DNA of 25,848 nt, taken from NCBI GenBank assembly GCA_934525325.1, contig CAKSZE010000021.1:1-25848 (forward strand). The letters are read 5' to 3'. The notes below the pieces were generated by a model. The model had not been told where the DNA came from and did not search any database. It was given only the letters and a program-made list of their open reading frames with translations. Source of the stretch: an uncultured Faecalibacterium sp. (GTDB lineage: Bacteria; Bacillota; Clostridia; Oscillospirales; Ruminococcaceae). The position numbers and the translations under genes are program-made. Below, piece by piece: positions 14,161 to 21,305 of this stretch; the first letter of the stretch is position 1, and each line of letters begins with the position of its first letter.

Positions 14161-14449
14161 ACAAAAACAAAAAGCGCTTCACCCCGTAAAACTCACGGGA
14201 TGAAGCGCCGATCAAATGTCTGCGTTCCACGGTTCCACCCGAATTGCGCGCTCCCCGGCGGGGAAACGCGCCCCTCGCAGTGCTGTAACGGGCACGCCCG
14301 GCAGAGGTTCGCCTCTGCACTCTGCGGTGGTAGAAGCCGGGGTCATGGCAGGCTGCTTGCAGCACCCGGAAACCCGGGGCAGCCCTCTCTGCGGCATGAA
14401 AAGCGGGGCTTCAGTTTGTCCGCATCAATGTTTTGGACAGGATGAAACT
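14161..14449 (-). promoter_or_regulatory. T-box riboswitch of thrS
   Basis: On the minus strand, from the probable start near 14449: stem I closed by GAAGCC / GGCTTC (14407-14412 with 14333-14338), a candidate threonine specifier ACC at 14341-14343, the T-box sequence GGGTGGAACCGTGG (14227-14240), and a terminator GCGCTTCATCCCGT paired to ACGGGGTGAAGCGC (14174-14208) followed by TTTTTGTTTTTG. Uncharged tRNA-Thr would stabilise the antiterminator and permit thrS transcription. The T-box and terminator are clear; the specifier assignment is by position. Confidence 0.92.
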
Positions 14450-14455
14450 ACGCTG

Positions 14456-14484
14456 ATTGTAGCACGCCGGAGCAAAAAAATCAA
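14456..14484 (-). promoter_or_regulatory. Promoter of the thrS T-box transcript
   Basis: On the minus strand TTGATT (14479-14484), 17-base spacer, TACAAT (14456-14461). It lies just downstream of the membrane-protein gene ending at 14510. Confidence 0.85.
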
Positions 14485-14509
14485 GGGATAGCGGCAGAAA
14501 TGTACTTTT

Positions 14510-15031
14510 TTATGCGCCCTGCTTCTCCACGCTGCGCACAGCCAGCGCCTTGGCGGGCTTCATCAGCAGCACGCAGACGCCGTTAAAGAGCACAGAGCCC
14601 ACGATGAAGGTGATGAAGAACTGCGGCAGATGGGCGGTCAGGGCAGGGATATCGATGCAGGCCACGGTCAGATAGGCAAAGCCCACGTTGTTCAGCACCT
14701 TAGGAGCGTAGGGGTGCAGGATGATGAGGATGAATAGCACCACGGCCAGCGGCAGAATAAAGCCGAGGAAATCGCCCAGAACGGGGGTCAGGGCACTGAT
14801 GGACAGCAGTGCCGCCACCGTGAGCACCAGACCCACAAGGCCGCCCAGCTCTACGGTGACAAGGCGATCCTTCACATCACCCTCCAGCGTGAACATCATG
14901 ATGTTGCTCAGGAAGATCAGCCAGCTGTACTCCATGCCGGTCAGGTGGATGACGGCGTTTGCGATCAGGATCCAGACCAGCAGCATCAGGCGGAAGTAAA
15001 GCAGAAAACGCTTGGTTACGGCCTCGTTCAT
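14510..15031 (-). CDS. Unrecognised five- to six-helix membrane protein
   Basis: 173 residues; I do not recognise the family with confidence. Hydrophobic segments lie at about 8-30, 35-48, 62-82, 84-107, 113-130 and 135-158, with a short charged N-terminus and a basic C-terminal tail (KPAKALAVRSVEKQGA). No catalytic motif is visible. Acidic residues in EGDVKDRLVTVELGG between the second and third helices may face the cytoplasm. GAGAGGA lies 8 bases before the ATG. It is monocistronic with a good promoter (15125-15153) and palindromes on both sides of it, so it is probably tightly regulated. There is no clear terminator before the thrS promoter. Confidence 0.78.
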   Translation of the reverse strand: MNEAVTKRFLLYFRLMLLVWILIANAVIHLTGMEYSWLIFLSNIMMFTLEGDVKDRLVTVELGGLVGLVLTVAALLSISALTPVLGDFLGFILPLAVVLFILIILHPYAPKVLNNVGFAYLTVACIDIPALTAHLPQFFITFIVGSVLFNGVCVLLMKPAKALAVRSVEKQGA

Positions 15032-15096
15032 AAGGGTTGTCCTCTCTTTCTCGTCTGCATTGACAAGTGCTTCTTTTCAAATATGCGGATACTTCG

Positions 15097-15111
15097 GCAA
15101 GCAATACTTGC
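15097..15111. promoter_or_regulatory. Palindromic operator candidate downstream of the promoter
   Basis: GCAAG-caata-CTTGC is a perfect 5+5+5 dyad placed just after the predicted transcription start of the membrane-protein gene (about 15118). Related AAGTATTG words lie next to it. A repressor bound here would block initiation or early elongation. Confidence 0.45.
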
Positions 15112-15124
15112 ACTAAACAGGACA

Positions 15125-15153
15125 AGTATACAATACTTTCCAGAAAAAGACAA
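15125..15153 (-). promoter_or_regulatory. Promoter of the membrane-protein gene
   Basis: On the minus strand TTGTCT (15148-15153), 17-base spacer, TATACT (15125-15130). It gives a leader of about 85 bases. Confidence 0.8.
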
Positions 15154-15160
15154 TAGTTTG

Positions 15161-15175
15161 GCAACTAAAAGTTGC
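15161..15175. promoter_or_regulatory. Palindrome upstream of the -35 box
   Basis: GCAACT-aaa-AGTTGC is a perfect dyad beginning 8 bases upstream of the -35, where an activator would bind. It is different in sequence from the palindrome at 15097. Confidence 0.45.
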
Positions 15176-15229
15176 ATTCTATGTAAACGGAGTATGGCAG
15201 GGTGGCTGGGGATGCAAGCAGAGAACGAA

Positions 15230-15278
15230 CCCTCTCAGAGGGAGCTGGCAAAACCGTCAGGCTTTGACTGAGGGAGTC
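15230..15278 (+). repeat. Interspersed palindromic repeat, copy 2
   Basis: CCCTCT-c-AGAGGG forms a hairpin running into GAGGGAGCTGGC (15238-15249), then GACTGAGGGAGT (15266-15277). Both blocks are identical to those at 4718-4758. It lies in the 370-base gap 15032-15401, which contains no gene; the rest of the gap is covered by the promoter, palindromes, terminator and direct repeat listed separately. Confidence 0.75.
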
Positions 15279-15304
15279 CGTTCCAAACCTCTCCCGTGAA
15301 AAAG

Positions 15305-15338
15305 TAAATCGGGAAAATCCGCAGATTTTCCCGATTTA
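15305..15338 (-). terminator. Terminator of the pullulanase gene
   Basis: A perfect 15-bp stem, TAAATCGGGAAAATC with its complement, closed by the loop cgca. On the minus strand it ends in ATTTAC followed by TTTTTC. It lies about 65 bases past the stop, beyond the direct repeat at 15347-15401. Confidence 0.82.
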
Positions 15339-15346
15339 CAAATTAT

Positions 15347-15401
15347 AAATAATTTTTCCGCTGATGATGCGCAAAGCAACGCGGCGCGCATTCAAATCGT
15401 T
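15347..15401 (-). repeat. 3'-flank direct repeat, copy 1 (after the pullulanase gene)
   Basis: About 55 bases ending exactly at the pullulanase stop codon and closely matching 17733-17788, which ends at the stop of the LysR-phosphatase gene. AAATAATTTTTCCGCTGA is identical in both, followed by ATGC.CA.AGCAACGCGG and GGCATT-like then AAATCGT. In both places a long perfect hairpin with a cgca loop lies on the other side. Confidence 0.8.
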
Positions 15402-17369
15402 TTACACCGCACCAAAAATGGTTGCACTGTACGGCGCAAGGGGGGCATTGCCGGTAAAAATGCGGCTTTGGCCGCGCCACAGGCTGGAAGAAGTTCCATC
15501 GCTCAGCAGCTTCCACTGCCCGGCGGGCAGGGAGACGGTGCAGGCGGTCTCGGTGGGGTTATAAAAGACGCACAAAGCGCTCCATGCCGCGCCGTCTCCC
15601 CAGACGGCGGGCAGCGTCCAGCCCACCAGCGGCTGCTCCAGCGCAAAGAACTGCAAAGCCTCCGGGGCGTGACGGTCGGTGCTGCCCAAGCGGGGAAACG
15701 CCGCCCGCAGCGCCAGAAGCCCCCGGTAGTAGTCCACAAGGGCGTGGTACTGCTCGGCGCGGTTCCAGTCCAGCCGGTTCAGGGCGGGGGAGGAGCGGTA
15801 GCTGTTGCCCACGCCCTTTTTGGTGCGGGCAAACTCCTCGCCCGCCTGCATGAAGGGCAGGCCGAAGCTGGTCAGGTAGATGCCCGCCGCCAGCCGGTTC
15901 TGCGCCAGCGCCACGGTGTCCCGGGCAGTGAACTCCGGCTTTTCGTAGCGGACGCAGAGCAGCTTGTCCCACAGGGTAAAGTTGTCGTGGGCGGAAACAT
16001 AGCTCACGATCTGGCTGGGCGCGTGGGGCGGCAGACGGTCGCTGCGGCACCATGCCGCCACCGCCGCGCCGATATCCCAGAAGCTGCCGGGCTTGCCCTC
16101 CACATAGCCCGGCTCCCGGGCATCGAAGCAGCCGCCCTTGATGGCGTCCCGGGTGTCATCGCAGAAGATGCCCACCCGCTCGTTGAGCATGGCAAGGTTG
16201 GCTTTGTTGGCTTCGTACCGGTGCAGCTGGCTGGCACCGCCCTGCCACGGTTCGCCGTACAGCAGGATGTCCCGCCCGCCGGGCAGGCTGTCCAGCGCAG
16301 CGCGCACCGCGTTGATGCTCTCGGCATCGTACAGGCCCATCAGGTCGAACCGGAAACCGTCAATGTGGTACTCCTTCGCCCAGTAGAGGATGGAGTCGAT
16401 GAGGTATCGCCGCGCCATGGGGCGCTCGCTGGCAAACTCGTTGCCGCAGCCGCTGCCATTGGAAAAGCTGCCGTCCGGGTTCTGCCGGAAAAAGTAGTAA
16501 GGCACGGTGTCGTTCAGGGGGTTCTCGATGCGGTAGGTGTGGTTATACACCACGTCCATCACTACCCCGATGCCCGCCGCATGGAGAGCGGCGATCATCT
16601 CCCGGCATTCCCGGATGCGCACCTCGCCCCGGGTGGGGTCGGTGGAGTAGCTGCCCTCCGGCACGTTGAAGTTGGTGGGGTCGTAGCCCCAGTTATACTG
16701 CCGCAGCAGGGGCTTTGCTTCGTCCACGCTGCCAAAATCAAAAATAGGCATCAGCTGGACGTATTTTACCCCCAGCCGCTTGAGGTAGTTCAGGCAGGTG
16801 GGGTGGATGCCATCGCCGTGCAGGGTAGTGCCCTGCTGGGTAAAGGCCATATATTTGCCCCGCCACGCCGGGCGCACCCCGCTGGCGGTATCCTGCGAGA
16901 AGTCCCGCACGCTCACCTCCCACACGGCGCGCTGCGCCGGGGGGATATTGGGGCGCACATCCCGCTCCCACCCGGAAGGCGCGGTGCGGGCAAGATCTGC
17001 GATCATGCTGCGGACGCCGTTCACCCCCGCCGCCCGGGCGTAGGGGTCGCCGGTCTCGCGGGTGATGCCGTTTACGGTGACGGCAAAGGTGTAGTAGCGG
17101 CCGTGCTGCTCTCCGGGCAGCCAGATGCTCCACACCCCCTGCGCCCCGCGCACAAGGGGCTTTGTGCCCAGCACGGCACCGCCGTCTCCCTTATGGTATA
17201 AGGTCACGGTCACCGTCTCGGCGGTGGGTGCCCACAGCCGCAGACAGGTGCCGCCGGGGGTGTAGTCCGGCCCAAGGGGGCCGGTATAATAATTTTCGCG
17301 GTGGAAGGGTTCGTTTTCAAACAGTGTTTTCCACTGGGCAGGCGTTTTTGCGGCCATGGTCAGCTTCAT
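15402..17369 (-). CDS. pulA: Type I pullulanase (cytoplasmic alpha-1,6 debranching enzyme)
   Basis: 655 residues, GH13. An N-terminal CBM48-like beta domain (about 27-110) precedes the catalytic barrel. The type I pullulanase signature YNWGYDP is at 225-231; the catalytic residues are Asp342 (GFRFDLMG, nucleophile), Glu373 (LLYGEPW, acid/base) and Asp462 (SAHDN). A C-terminal beta domain follows from about 560. There is no signal peptide, so it acts on internal branched glucans such as glycogen or imported maltodextrins. Start uncertainty: AAGAAGGA abuts the ATG at 17369 directly, while the in-frame ATG at 17357 (M5) is 12 bases from it. Monocistronic with its own promoter and terminator. Confidence 0.95.
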   Translation of the reverse strand: MKLTMAAKTPAQWKTLFENEPFHRENYYTGPLGPDYTPGGTCLRLWAPTAETVTVTLYHKGDGGAVLGTKPLVRGAQGVWSIWLPGEQHGRYYTFAVTVNGITRETGDPYARAAGVNGVRSMIADLARTAPSGWERDVRPNIPPAQRAVWEVSVRDFSQDTASGVRPAWRGKYMAFTQQGTTLHGDGIHPTCLNYLKRLGVKYVQLMPIFDFGSVDEAKPLLRQYNWGYDPTNFNVPEGSYSTDPTRGEVRIRECREMIAALHAAGIGVVMDVVYNHTYRIENPLNDTVPYYFFRQNPDGSFSNGSGCGNEFASERPMARRYLIDSILYWAKEYHIDGFRFDLMGLYDAESINAVRAALDSLPGGRDILLYGEPWQGGASQLHRYEANKANLAMLNERVGIFCDDTRDAIKGGCFDAREPGYVEGKPGSFWDIGAAVAAWCRSDRLPPHAPSQIVSYVSAHDNFTLWDKLLCVRYEKPEFTARDTVALAQNRLAAGIYLTSFGLPFMQAGEEFARTKKGVGNSYRSSPALNRLDWNRAEQYHALVDYYRGLLALRAAFPRLGSTDRHAPEALQFFALEQPLVGWTLPAVWGDGAAWSALCVFYNPTETACTVSLPAGQWKLLSDGTSSSLWRGQSRIFTGNAPLAPYSATIFGAV

Positions 17370-17395
17370 TCCTTCTTGTAAAAATCTTTACCCTC

Positions 17396-17424
17396 AGTGT
17401 ATCGGACAACAGGCTTTTTTTCAA
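17396..17424 (-). promoter_or_regulatory. Promoter of pulA
   Basis: On the minus strand TTGAAA (17419-17424), 17-base spacer, TACACT (17396-17401). The leader is only about 20 bases. Confidence 0.85.
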
Positions 17425-17525
17425 GAGGAAATCAACTTTTACCATGGAAATCAATCTTCCTAAGAACGGCTTTGCGCTATGTCGGAAACCTTGCCGCCAC
17501 CTCTGAAGCCGTCCCCTTGGACAGA

Positions 17526-17650
17526 CTCTCCCCGGCCGGGGAGAGATGTCGCGTTAGCGACAGAGTGGGGAACGGGTGGCATCGCCGTAGGCGATGACGG
17601 AAGGGGTACTTCCCCGCCGCGCGGCTGTTTCCGCAGGAAACCAGCGCGGC
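17526..17650. repeat. Cluster of tandem hairpins (interspersed repeat)
   Basis: The 419-base gap 17370-17788 has no gene. It holds consecutive dyads: a perfect 20-base palindrome CTCTCCCCGGCCGGGGAGAG (17526-17545), GTCGC-gtta-GCGAC (17548-17561), CATCGCC-gta-GGCGATG (17580-17596), GGAAG / CTTCC (17599-17613) and an imperfect stem around TTTCC-gca-GGAAA (about 17617-17650). The layout suggests a member of a species-specific repeat family. No copy of this type is seen elsewhere in the window. Confidence 0.7.
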
Positions 17651-17688
17651 AGCTGCCGTTCCCGGTTACGTCCCCTCCCCATGAAAAT

Positions 17689-17724
17689 GGGGTTCAGAAA
17701 CGCCCGCAGGCGTTTCTGAACCCC
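17689..17724 (-). terminator. Terminator of the LysR-phosphatase gene
   Basis: A perfect 16-bp stem, GGGGTTCAGAAACGCC with its complement, closed by the loop cgca. On the minus strand it is followed by ATTTTC. It lies 65 bases past the stop, beyond the direct repeat 17733-17788. Confidence 0.8.
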
Positions 17725-17732
17725 GAAATTTA

Positions 17733-17788
17733 AAATAATTTTTCCGCTGAACATGCCCAGAGCAACGCGGAGGGCATTTAAAATCGTC
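17733..17788 (-). repeat. 3'-flank direct repeat, copy 2 (after the LysR-phosphatase gene)
   Basis: Partner of 15347-15401: the first 18 bases are identical and most of the next 37 match. It ends at the stop codon of the gene ending at 17789. Confidence 0.8.
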
Positions 17789-19546
17789 TCACTCCAGATA
17801 CATCCGCCGCAGCCGCATCAGGCGGGCGGGGGTCAGGCCGTATTCAGCCTCCAGATAGCTCTCGGCGCTGCCGTAGTCCTGCCGGATGGTGCGCAGCACA
17901 AAGGACGCAGCCTCCGGGTCTACCCCGGCGGCGGTCTGCCAGCGCATCCGCTGCGCCGGGTCGGCGGCGATCTCCGCCGCATGGTCAGCCATGGCCTTTT
18001 CGATCTCGGCGGCGCGGCAGAGGTTGGTGCGGGCATAATCCGCGCAGATGGTCTCGTCCGAGGCACCCAGCGCCAGCAGGATCAGCATGGCGGCTACGCC
18101 GGTGCGGTCCTTGCCTGAGGTGCAGTGGAACAGGATGGGCGTCTCGCCGGCTTCCAGCGCCCGGAACAGCTCCTTGAACGCCTTGTTGCCGGTGAGCATC
18201 TGCCGGTACATCAGCTGGGAGAGGTTCGTCCCGGCGGGGACGCTCTGCACCAGCCGCTGGATGTCGTTGGGCGAAAAATCGATCTCCTGCCCGGTGGCAT
18301 CCCGCAGGCCGCAGATCTGCACCAGCCGTGCGCCGTCCGGTACATAATCCGGCAGCTTTGCGGCTTCTGCGCCGCTGCGCAGGTCAAGGATGAGCCGCAG
18401 TCCCAGCCCGTCCAGCCGGGCGCGGTCAGCTTCGGTGGTCAGCAGCCCGGTAGGGAAACCCCGGTAGATCTGTCCCCACTTTACGGTCTTGCCCTCGTCG
18501 GCATGGTAGCCGCCCAGCTCCCGGAAGTTGTTGCCGCCCGCAAAGGGCAGCTGAGTGCCCGGGGCGGGATGCTCCGGGGCAGTCTTTGCAGCGGCGCTGG
18601 AAAGCACCGGCGCGGTGTAGAAGGGCTTTGCAGGGCGTCCCCGGCGGGGCGGCAGGCTGGCGGTGCTGCCCAGAACCTCTAACAGGTAGCTGCGCAGCAG
18701 GTCGATGTAGGCAGAGCTGGTGTCCCGCCGCTGCACCAGCGAGACGCACAGCGGGGGCATATCCTCCAGCAGCACGTCCCGCACCCGGTCCAGCTCCCGG
18801 CGCGCGCCGGGCTCGTAGCGGGTCAGGCAGGTGCACAGCTGCTCCTGCACCAGATAGTAGGCCTGATAAAAGCTGGGGCCGATCTCGGCGTTGGGCGCAA
18901 AGCCCGCCCGGGCACAGGCCGCCCACAGCGGGCTGAACAGATCCTGCCGCAGGCTGGGCAGCAGCACCCGCTGCCCGCGCAGCTCTGCCAGCGGGATGCG
19001 CTCCTTTTCCCAGAAGGGATGTCCCCGGGGCACCAGCAGGCAGGCGGGGTCTGCCCGCAGGGTGGTGCGCGCCAGCACCGGCGCTGCGCAGCCTAGGTCG
19101 ATGACCAGACCCGCGTCCAGCTCGCCCTGCTCTACCCCATCGGCCACGGCGTCGTTGTCCAGCAGACGGAACCGCATCTCCACATGGGGGTACTGCTGCC
19201 GGAACTTGTCCAGCTGGGTCTCCAGCCCGGGCAGATAGTCCGGCACCAGCGCCACGCTGATGCCGATGCGCACCGGCTGGGCAGACTGGATCTCTGCCCG
19301 CAGCGCGGCCTGCATCTGCTGAAACTGCTCCACCACCGGGGCGGCGTGGCGCTGTAAACTCATGCCCCGGTCGGTGAGCGCCAGCTTGTGGTGGGCGCTG
19401 ATGAACAGCGGCCCGCACATTTCGGCTTCCAGCGCAGAGATGCTCTGGCGCAGCGCCTGCCGCGACAGGAACAGCCGCTGTGCGGCGCGGGTGTAATTCA
19501 TTTCTTCGCACAGGGTCAAAAAGTAGTGCAGCTGGCGGATATCCAT
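17789..19546 (-). CDS. LysR-family regulator fused to an MptpB/LipA-like tyrosine phosphatase
   Basis: 585 residues in one uninterrupted frame. The start MDIRQ at 19546 has GGAGGAG right before it; the frame extends upstream but without a RBS. Residues 1-60 are the LysR helix-turn-helix (FLTLCEEMNYTRAAQRLFLSRQALRQSISALE) and about 90-292 its two-lobed effector domain, so a full LTTR is present. A Pro/Ala/Ser-rich linker (293-333) joins a complete Y_phosphatase3-type domain (334-585): GNNFRELGGY at its start, ILDLRSGAEA (about 386-395), and the P-loop HCTSGKDRTG with nucleophile Cys475 and Arg481. That Lys-Asp-Arg P-loop is the kind seen in MptpB and LipA, which also act on phosphoinositides. 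Monocistronic between nagB and pulA. Confidence 0.93.
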   Translation of the reverse strand: MDIRQLHYFLTLCEEMNYTRAAQRLFLSRQALRQSISALEAEMCGPLFISAHHKLALTDRGMSLQRHAAPVVEQFQQMQAALRAEIQSAQPVRIGISVALVPDYLPGLETQLDKFRQQYPHVEMRFRLLDNDAVADGVEQGELDAGLVIDLGCAAPVLARTTLRADPACLLVPRGHPFWEKERIPLAELRGQRVLLPSLRQDLFSPLWAACARAGFAPNAEIGPSFYQAYYLVQEQLCTCLTRYEPGARRELDRVRDVLLEDMPPLCVSLVQRRDTSSAYIDLLRSYLLEVLGSTASLPPRRGRPAKPFYTAPVLSSAAAKTAPEHPAPGTQLPFAGGNNFRELGGYHADEGKTVKWGQIYRGFPTGLLTTEADRARLDGLGLRLILDLRSGAEAAKLPDYVPDGARLVQICGLRDATGQEIDFSPNDIQRLVQSVPAGTNLSQLMYRQMLTGNKAFKELFRALEAGETPILFHCTSGKDRTGVAAMLILLALGASDETICADYARTNLCRAAEIEKAMADHAAEIAADPAQRMRWQTAAGVDPEAASFVLRTIRQDYGSAESYLEAEYGLTPARLMRLRRMYLE

Positions 19547-19578
19547 GGTCTCCTCCCGGGAAAGTTTGTTCTTGAAAA

Positions 19579-19607
19579 AGAATACCGCTTTTTCGGCAGA
19601 ATGTAAA
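19579..19607 (-). promoter_or_regulatory. Promoter of the LysR-phosphatase gene
   Basis: On the minus strand TTTACA (19602-19607), 17-base spacer, TATTCT (19579-19584). The leader is about 25 bases. No LysR-type T-N11-A box was assigned with confidence. Confidence 0.7.
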
Positions 19608-19618
19608 GAGAAGGGCAG

Positions 19619-19655
19619 CAAAAAGCCGCTGCACGGCGGCAGCCGTGCAGCGGCT
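19619..19655 (-). terminator. Terminator of nagB
   Basis: A perfect 13-bp stem AGCCGCTGCACGG (19624-19636) with its complement at 19643-19655, 6-base loop, followed on the minus strand by TTTTTG. It lies 16 bases past the nagB stop. Confidence 0.92.
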
Positions 19656-19670
19656 CAGAAGCTTGGAAGA

Positions 19671-20399
19671 TCAGATCAGGCTCAGAGCCTCTTCGTCAGC
19701 CACCAGAATGAAGTCCGGGTGCATCTGCAGAATGCTTGCGGGCACCTCGGGGGTGACGGGGCCGAAGAAAGCCTTCTTGACGATCTCGGCCTTGCCTGCG
19801 CCGTTGACCACCATCAGCACCTTGCGTGCCTGCATGATGGTGCGGATGCCCATGGTGTAAGCCTGCTTGGGCACCAGATCCACGTTGCCGTCAAAGAAGC
19901 GCTTGTTGGCTTCGATGGTCTCCTGGGTCAGATCCACGCAGTGGGTGCCCAGATCAAAGGCATCGTGGGGCTCGTTGAAGCCGATGTGACCGTCATGGCC
20001 GATGCCCAGCAGCTGCAGATCCACGCCGCCCACGCTGCGGATGACCTCGTCATAGCGCTTGCACTCGGCCTCGGCATCCATGTTGGTGCCGTCCGGCAGG
20101 TTGATGTGGGCGGGGTCGATGTTCACATGGTCGAACAGGTTGCGGTGCATAAAGCTCCAGTAGCTTTCCGGGTGCTCCTTGGGCAGGCCGCGGTACTCGT
20201 CCAGATTGACGGAGGTGACCTCAGAAAAATCCAGATCTCCCTCGTTGTAGCGCTCCACCAGCTTCTCGTAGGTGCCAACGGGGGTGCCGCCGGTAGCCAG
20301 ACCCAGCACACAGTCGGGCTTCATGATGACCTGCGCAGAAATGATGTTTGCTGCCTTGCGGGACATATCAGCGTAGTCCTTTGTACGAATGATCTTCAC
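19671..20399 (-). CDS. nagB: Glucosamine-6-phosphate deaminase
   Basis: 242 residues from the GTG at 20397-20399 (VKIIRTKDY, the usual NagB beginning), with GAGAGG 9 bases upstream; an ATG at 20423 would add 8 residues but has a poor RBS. The enzyme converts glucosamine-6-phosphate to fructose-6-phosphate and ammonia, linking amino-sugar use to glycolysis. Phosphate loop GLATGGTPVG (33-42), Asp67 (NLDEYRGL), and the catalytic block LGIGHDGHIGFNEP with Asp136, His138 and Glu143. Length matches the short Firmicute NagB. No nagA is adjacent. A clear terminator follows; no convincing promoter was found in 20400-20601. Confidence 0.96.
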   Translation of the reverse strand: MKIIRTKDYADMSRKAANIISAQVIMKPDCVLGLATGGTPVGTYEKLVERYNEGDLDFSEVTSVNLDEYRGLPKEHPESYWSFMHRNLFDHVNIDPAHINLPDGTNMDAEAECKRYDEVIRSVGGVDLQLLGIGHDGHIGFNEPHDAFDLGTHCVDLTQETIEANKRFFDGNVDLVPKQAYTMGIRTIMQARKVLMVVNGAGKAEIVKKAFFGPVTPEVPASILQMHPDFILVADEEALSLI

Positions 20400-20601
20400 G
20401 ATAAACGACCTCTCATTCTTCATTTACTCTTTGTGGGCGGCGCACAGCGGCACACGCCCGCATCTAGTCCAAGTTTATCACATTTGCCGACGGAAAGCCA
20501 TAAAACGGCACAATTTTTCCGGTTTTCCGTTTCTTTTGGAAAAAGTGCCTTAAAAACCGGTTGAAGTATCGTTTTTTTGCACAAAAGGCGCGCGCAGGGG
20601 G

Positions 20602-21138
20602 TCAGTCCGCAAAGCCGGCCTTCTGCAGGGCGGTGAGCAGCAGCGGGATGAGCACCAGCTGTGCCACGATGCCCGGTACGGCGGTGAACAGTGCCCCGGA
20701 CAAAAATGCGCTGAAGGGGAAGCTGCCGCCGGTCAGCCCCGCCAGTACAAAGCGCACGATGCCCCATACGATGCGCCCGGACACCATGGCGGTCAGCAGC
20801 ACGGCGTACAGCGCGGGCAGGGTGTGCTTTGCTTTGCGCCACAGCAGCCCGGACACCAGCCCGTAGGTGGCCAGTTCAAAGGCCATGGAGATGGCAACCG
20901 GGAACATGGGGGGCATGCCGAACAGCACCGAGCGCAGCAGCGGGGCGGCAAAACCCACAGCCAGCCCCCACGGGCCGCCCAGCACAAAGCCGCACAGCAG
21001 CACCGGGAAGTGCATCGGGCAGAGCATATTGCCCACCTTAGGCACCTGACCGGTGAGCAGGGGCAGCACAAAGGCCAGCGCTAAAAACAGGGCGGCCAGC
21101 ACCAGCTGCCGCACGGAGAGAGTGTTTTTGGTTTTCAT
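20602..21138 (-). CDS. ECF transporter S component, vitamin substrate unknown
   Basis: 178 residues from the ATG at 21138 with GGAGG 7 bases upstream; the longer frame to 21189 crosses the leader terminator and was rejected. About six membrane helices. The sequence MLCPMHFPVLLCGFVLGGPWGLAVGF followed by PLLRSVLFGMPPMFPVAISMAFEL is typical of the ECF S-component superfamily (membrane proteins that bind a vitamin and dock on a shared EcfAAT module). I cannot name the ligand: it does not look like BioY, RibU, QueT or FolT. The EcfA/T genes are not in the window. The leader (21139-21299) is attenuated, which fits metabolite control. Confidence 0.82.
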   Translation of the reverse strand: MKTKNTLSVRQLVLAALFLALAFVLPLLTGQVPKVGNMLCPMHFPVLLCGFVLGGPWGLAVGFAAPLLRSVLFGMPPMFPVAISMAFELATYGLVSGLLWRKAKHTLPALYAVLLTAMVSGRIVWGIVRFVLAGLTGGSFPFSAFLSGALFTAVPGIVAQLVLIPLLLTALQKAGFAD

Positions 21139-21299
21139 AAGGGTTCCTCCTTTTTCAGCCGCAAAATAAAAAGGGGTCTGCCCCGGCATTCCATGCCAAA
21201 GGCAGACCCCTTCGTGGCGTCTGTTTCAAAAAAATTATTGCTTGCAAGGGAAGCGGCAGGCTGCTGCCCGCCCGTGCCCGGCTTCCTGCCGGAACGATG
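21139..21299 (-). promoter_or_regulatory. Attenuated leader of the ECF gene, candidate riboswitch
   Basis: From the predicted start near 21299 on the minus strand: a GC-rich 5' part with GGAAGC / GCTTCC and GGCAGG / CCTGCC as mutually exclusive stems (about 21246-21290), an AT-rich spacer, then AAGGGGTCTGCC pairing with GGCAGACCCCTT (with GGCAT-gga-ATGCC in its apex, 21169-21211) followed by TTTTATTTT. CAGAC upstream can pair with GTCTG of the terminator as an antiterminator. I do not recognise it as TPP, FMN, THF, cobalamin or preQ1 type I. The terminator is seen; ligand control is inference. Confidence 0.6.
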
Positions 21300-21305
21300 G
21301 TCAAA

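Noticed and set aside
12318..14189. A 623-residue plus-strand frame opposite thrS
   Set aside because: Leu/Val/His-rich antisense shadow of a firmly identified gene.
15468..17201. A 577-residue plus-strand frame opposite the pullulanase gene
   Set aside because: Antisense shadow; the minus strand has all GH13 catalytic residues.
18426..19634. A 402-residue minus-strand frame overlapping the LysR-phosphatase gene
   Set aside because: Gly/Ala/Arg-rich translation typical of an out-of-frame reading of GC-rich coding DNA; the overlapping frame has clear LysR and phosphatase motifs.
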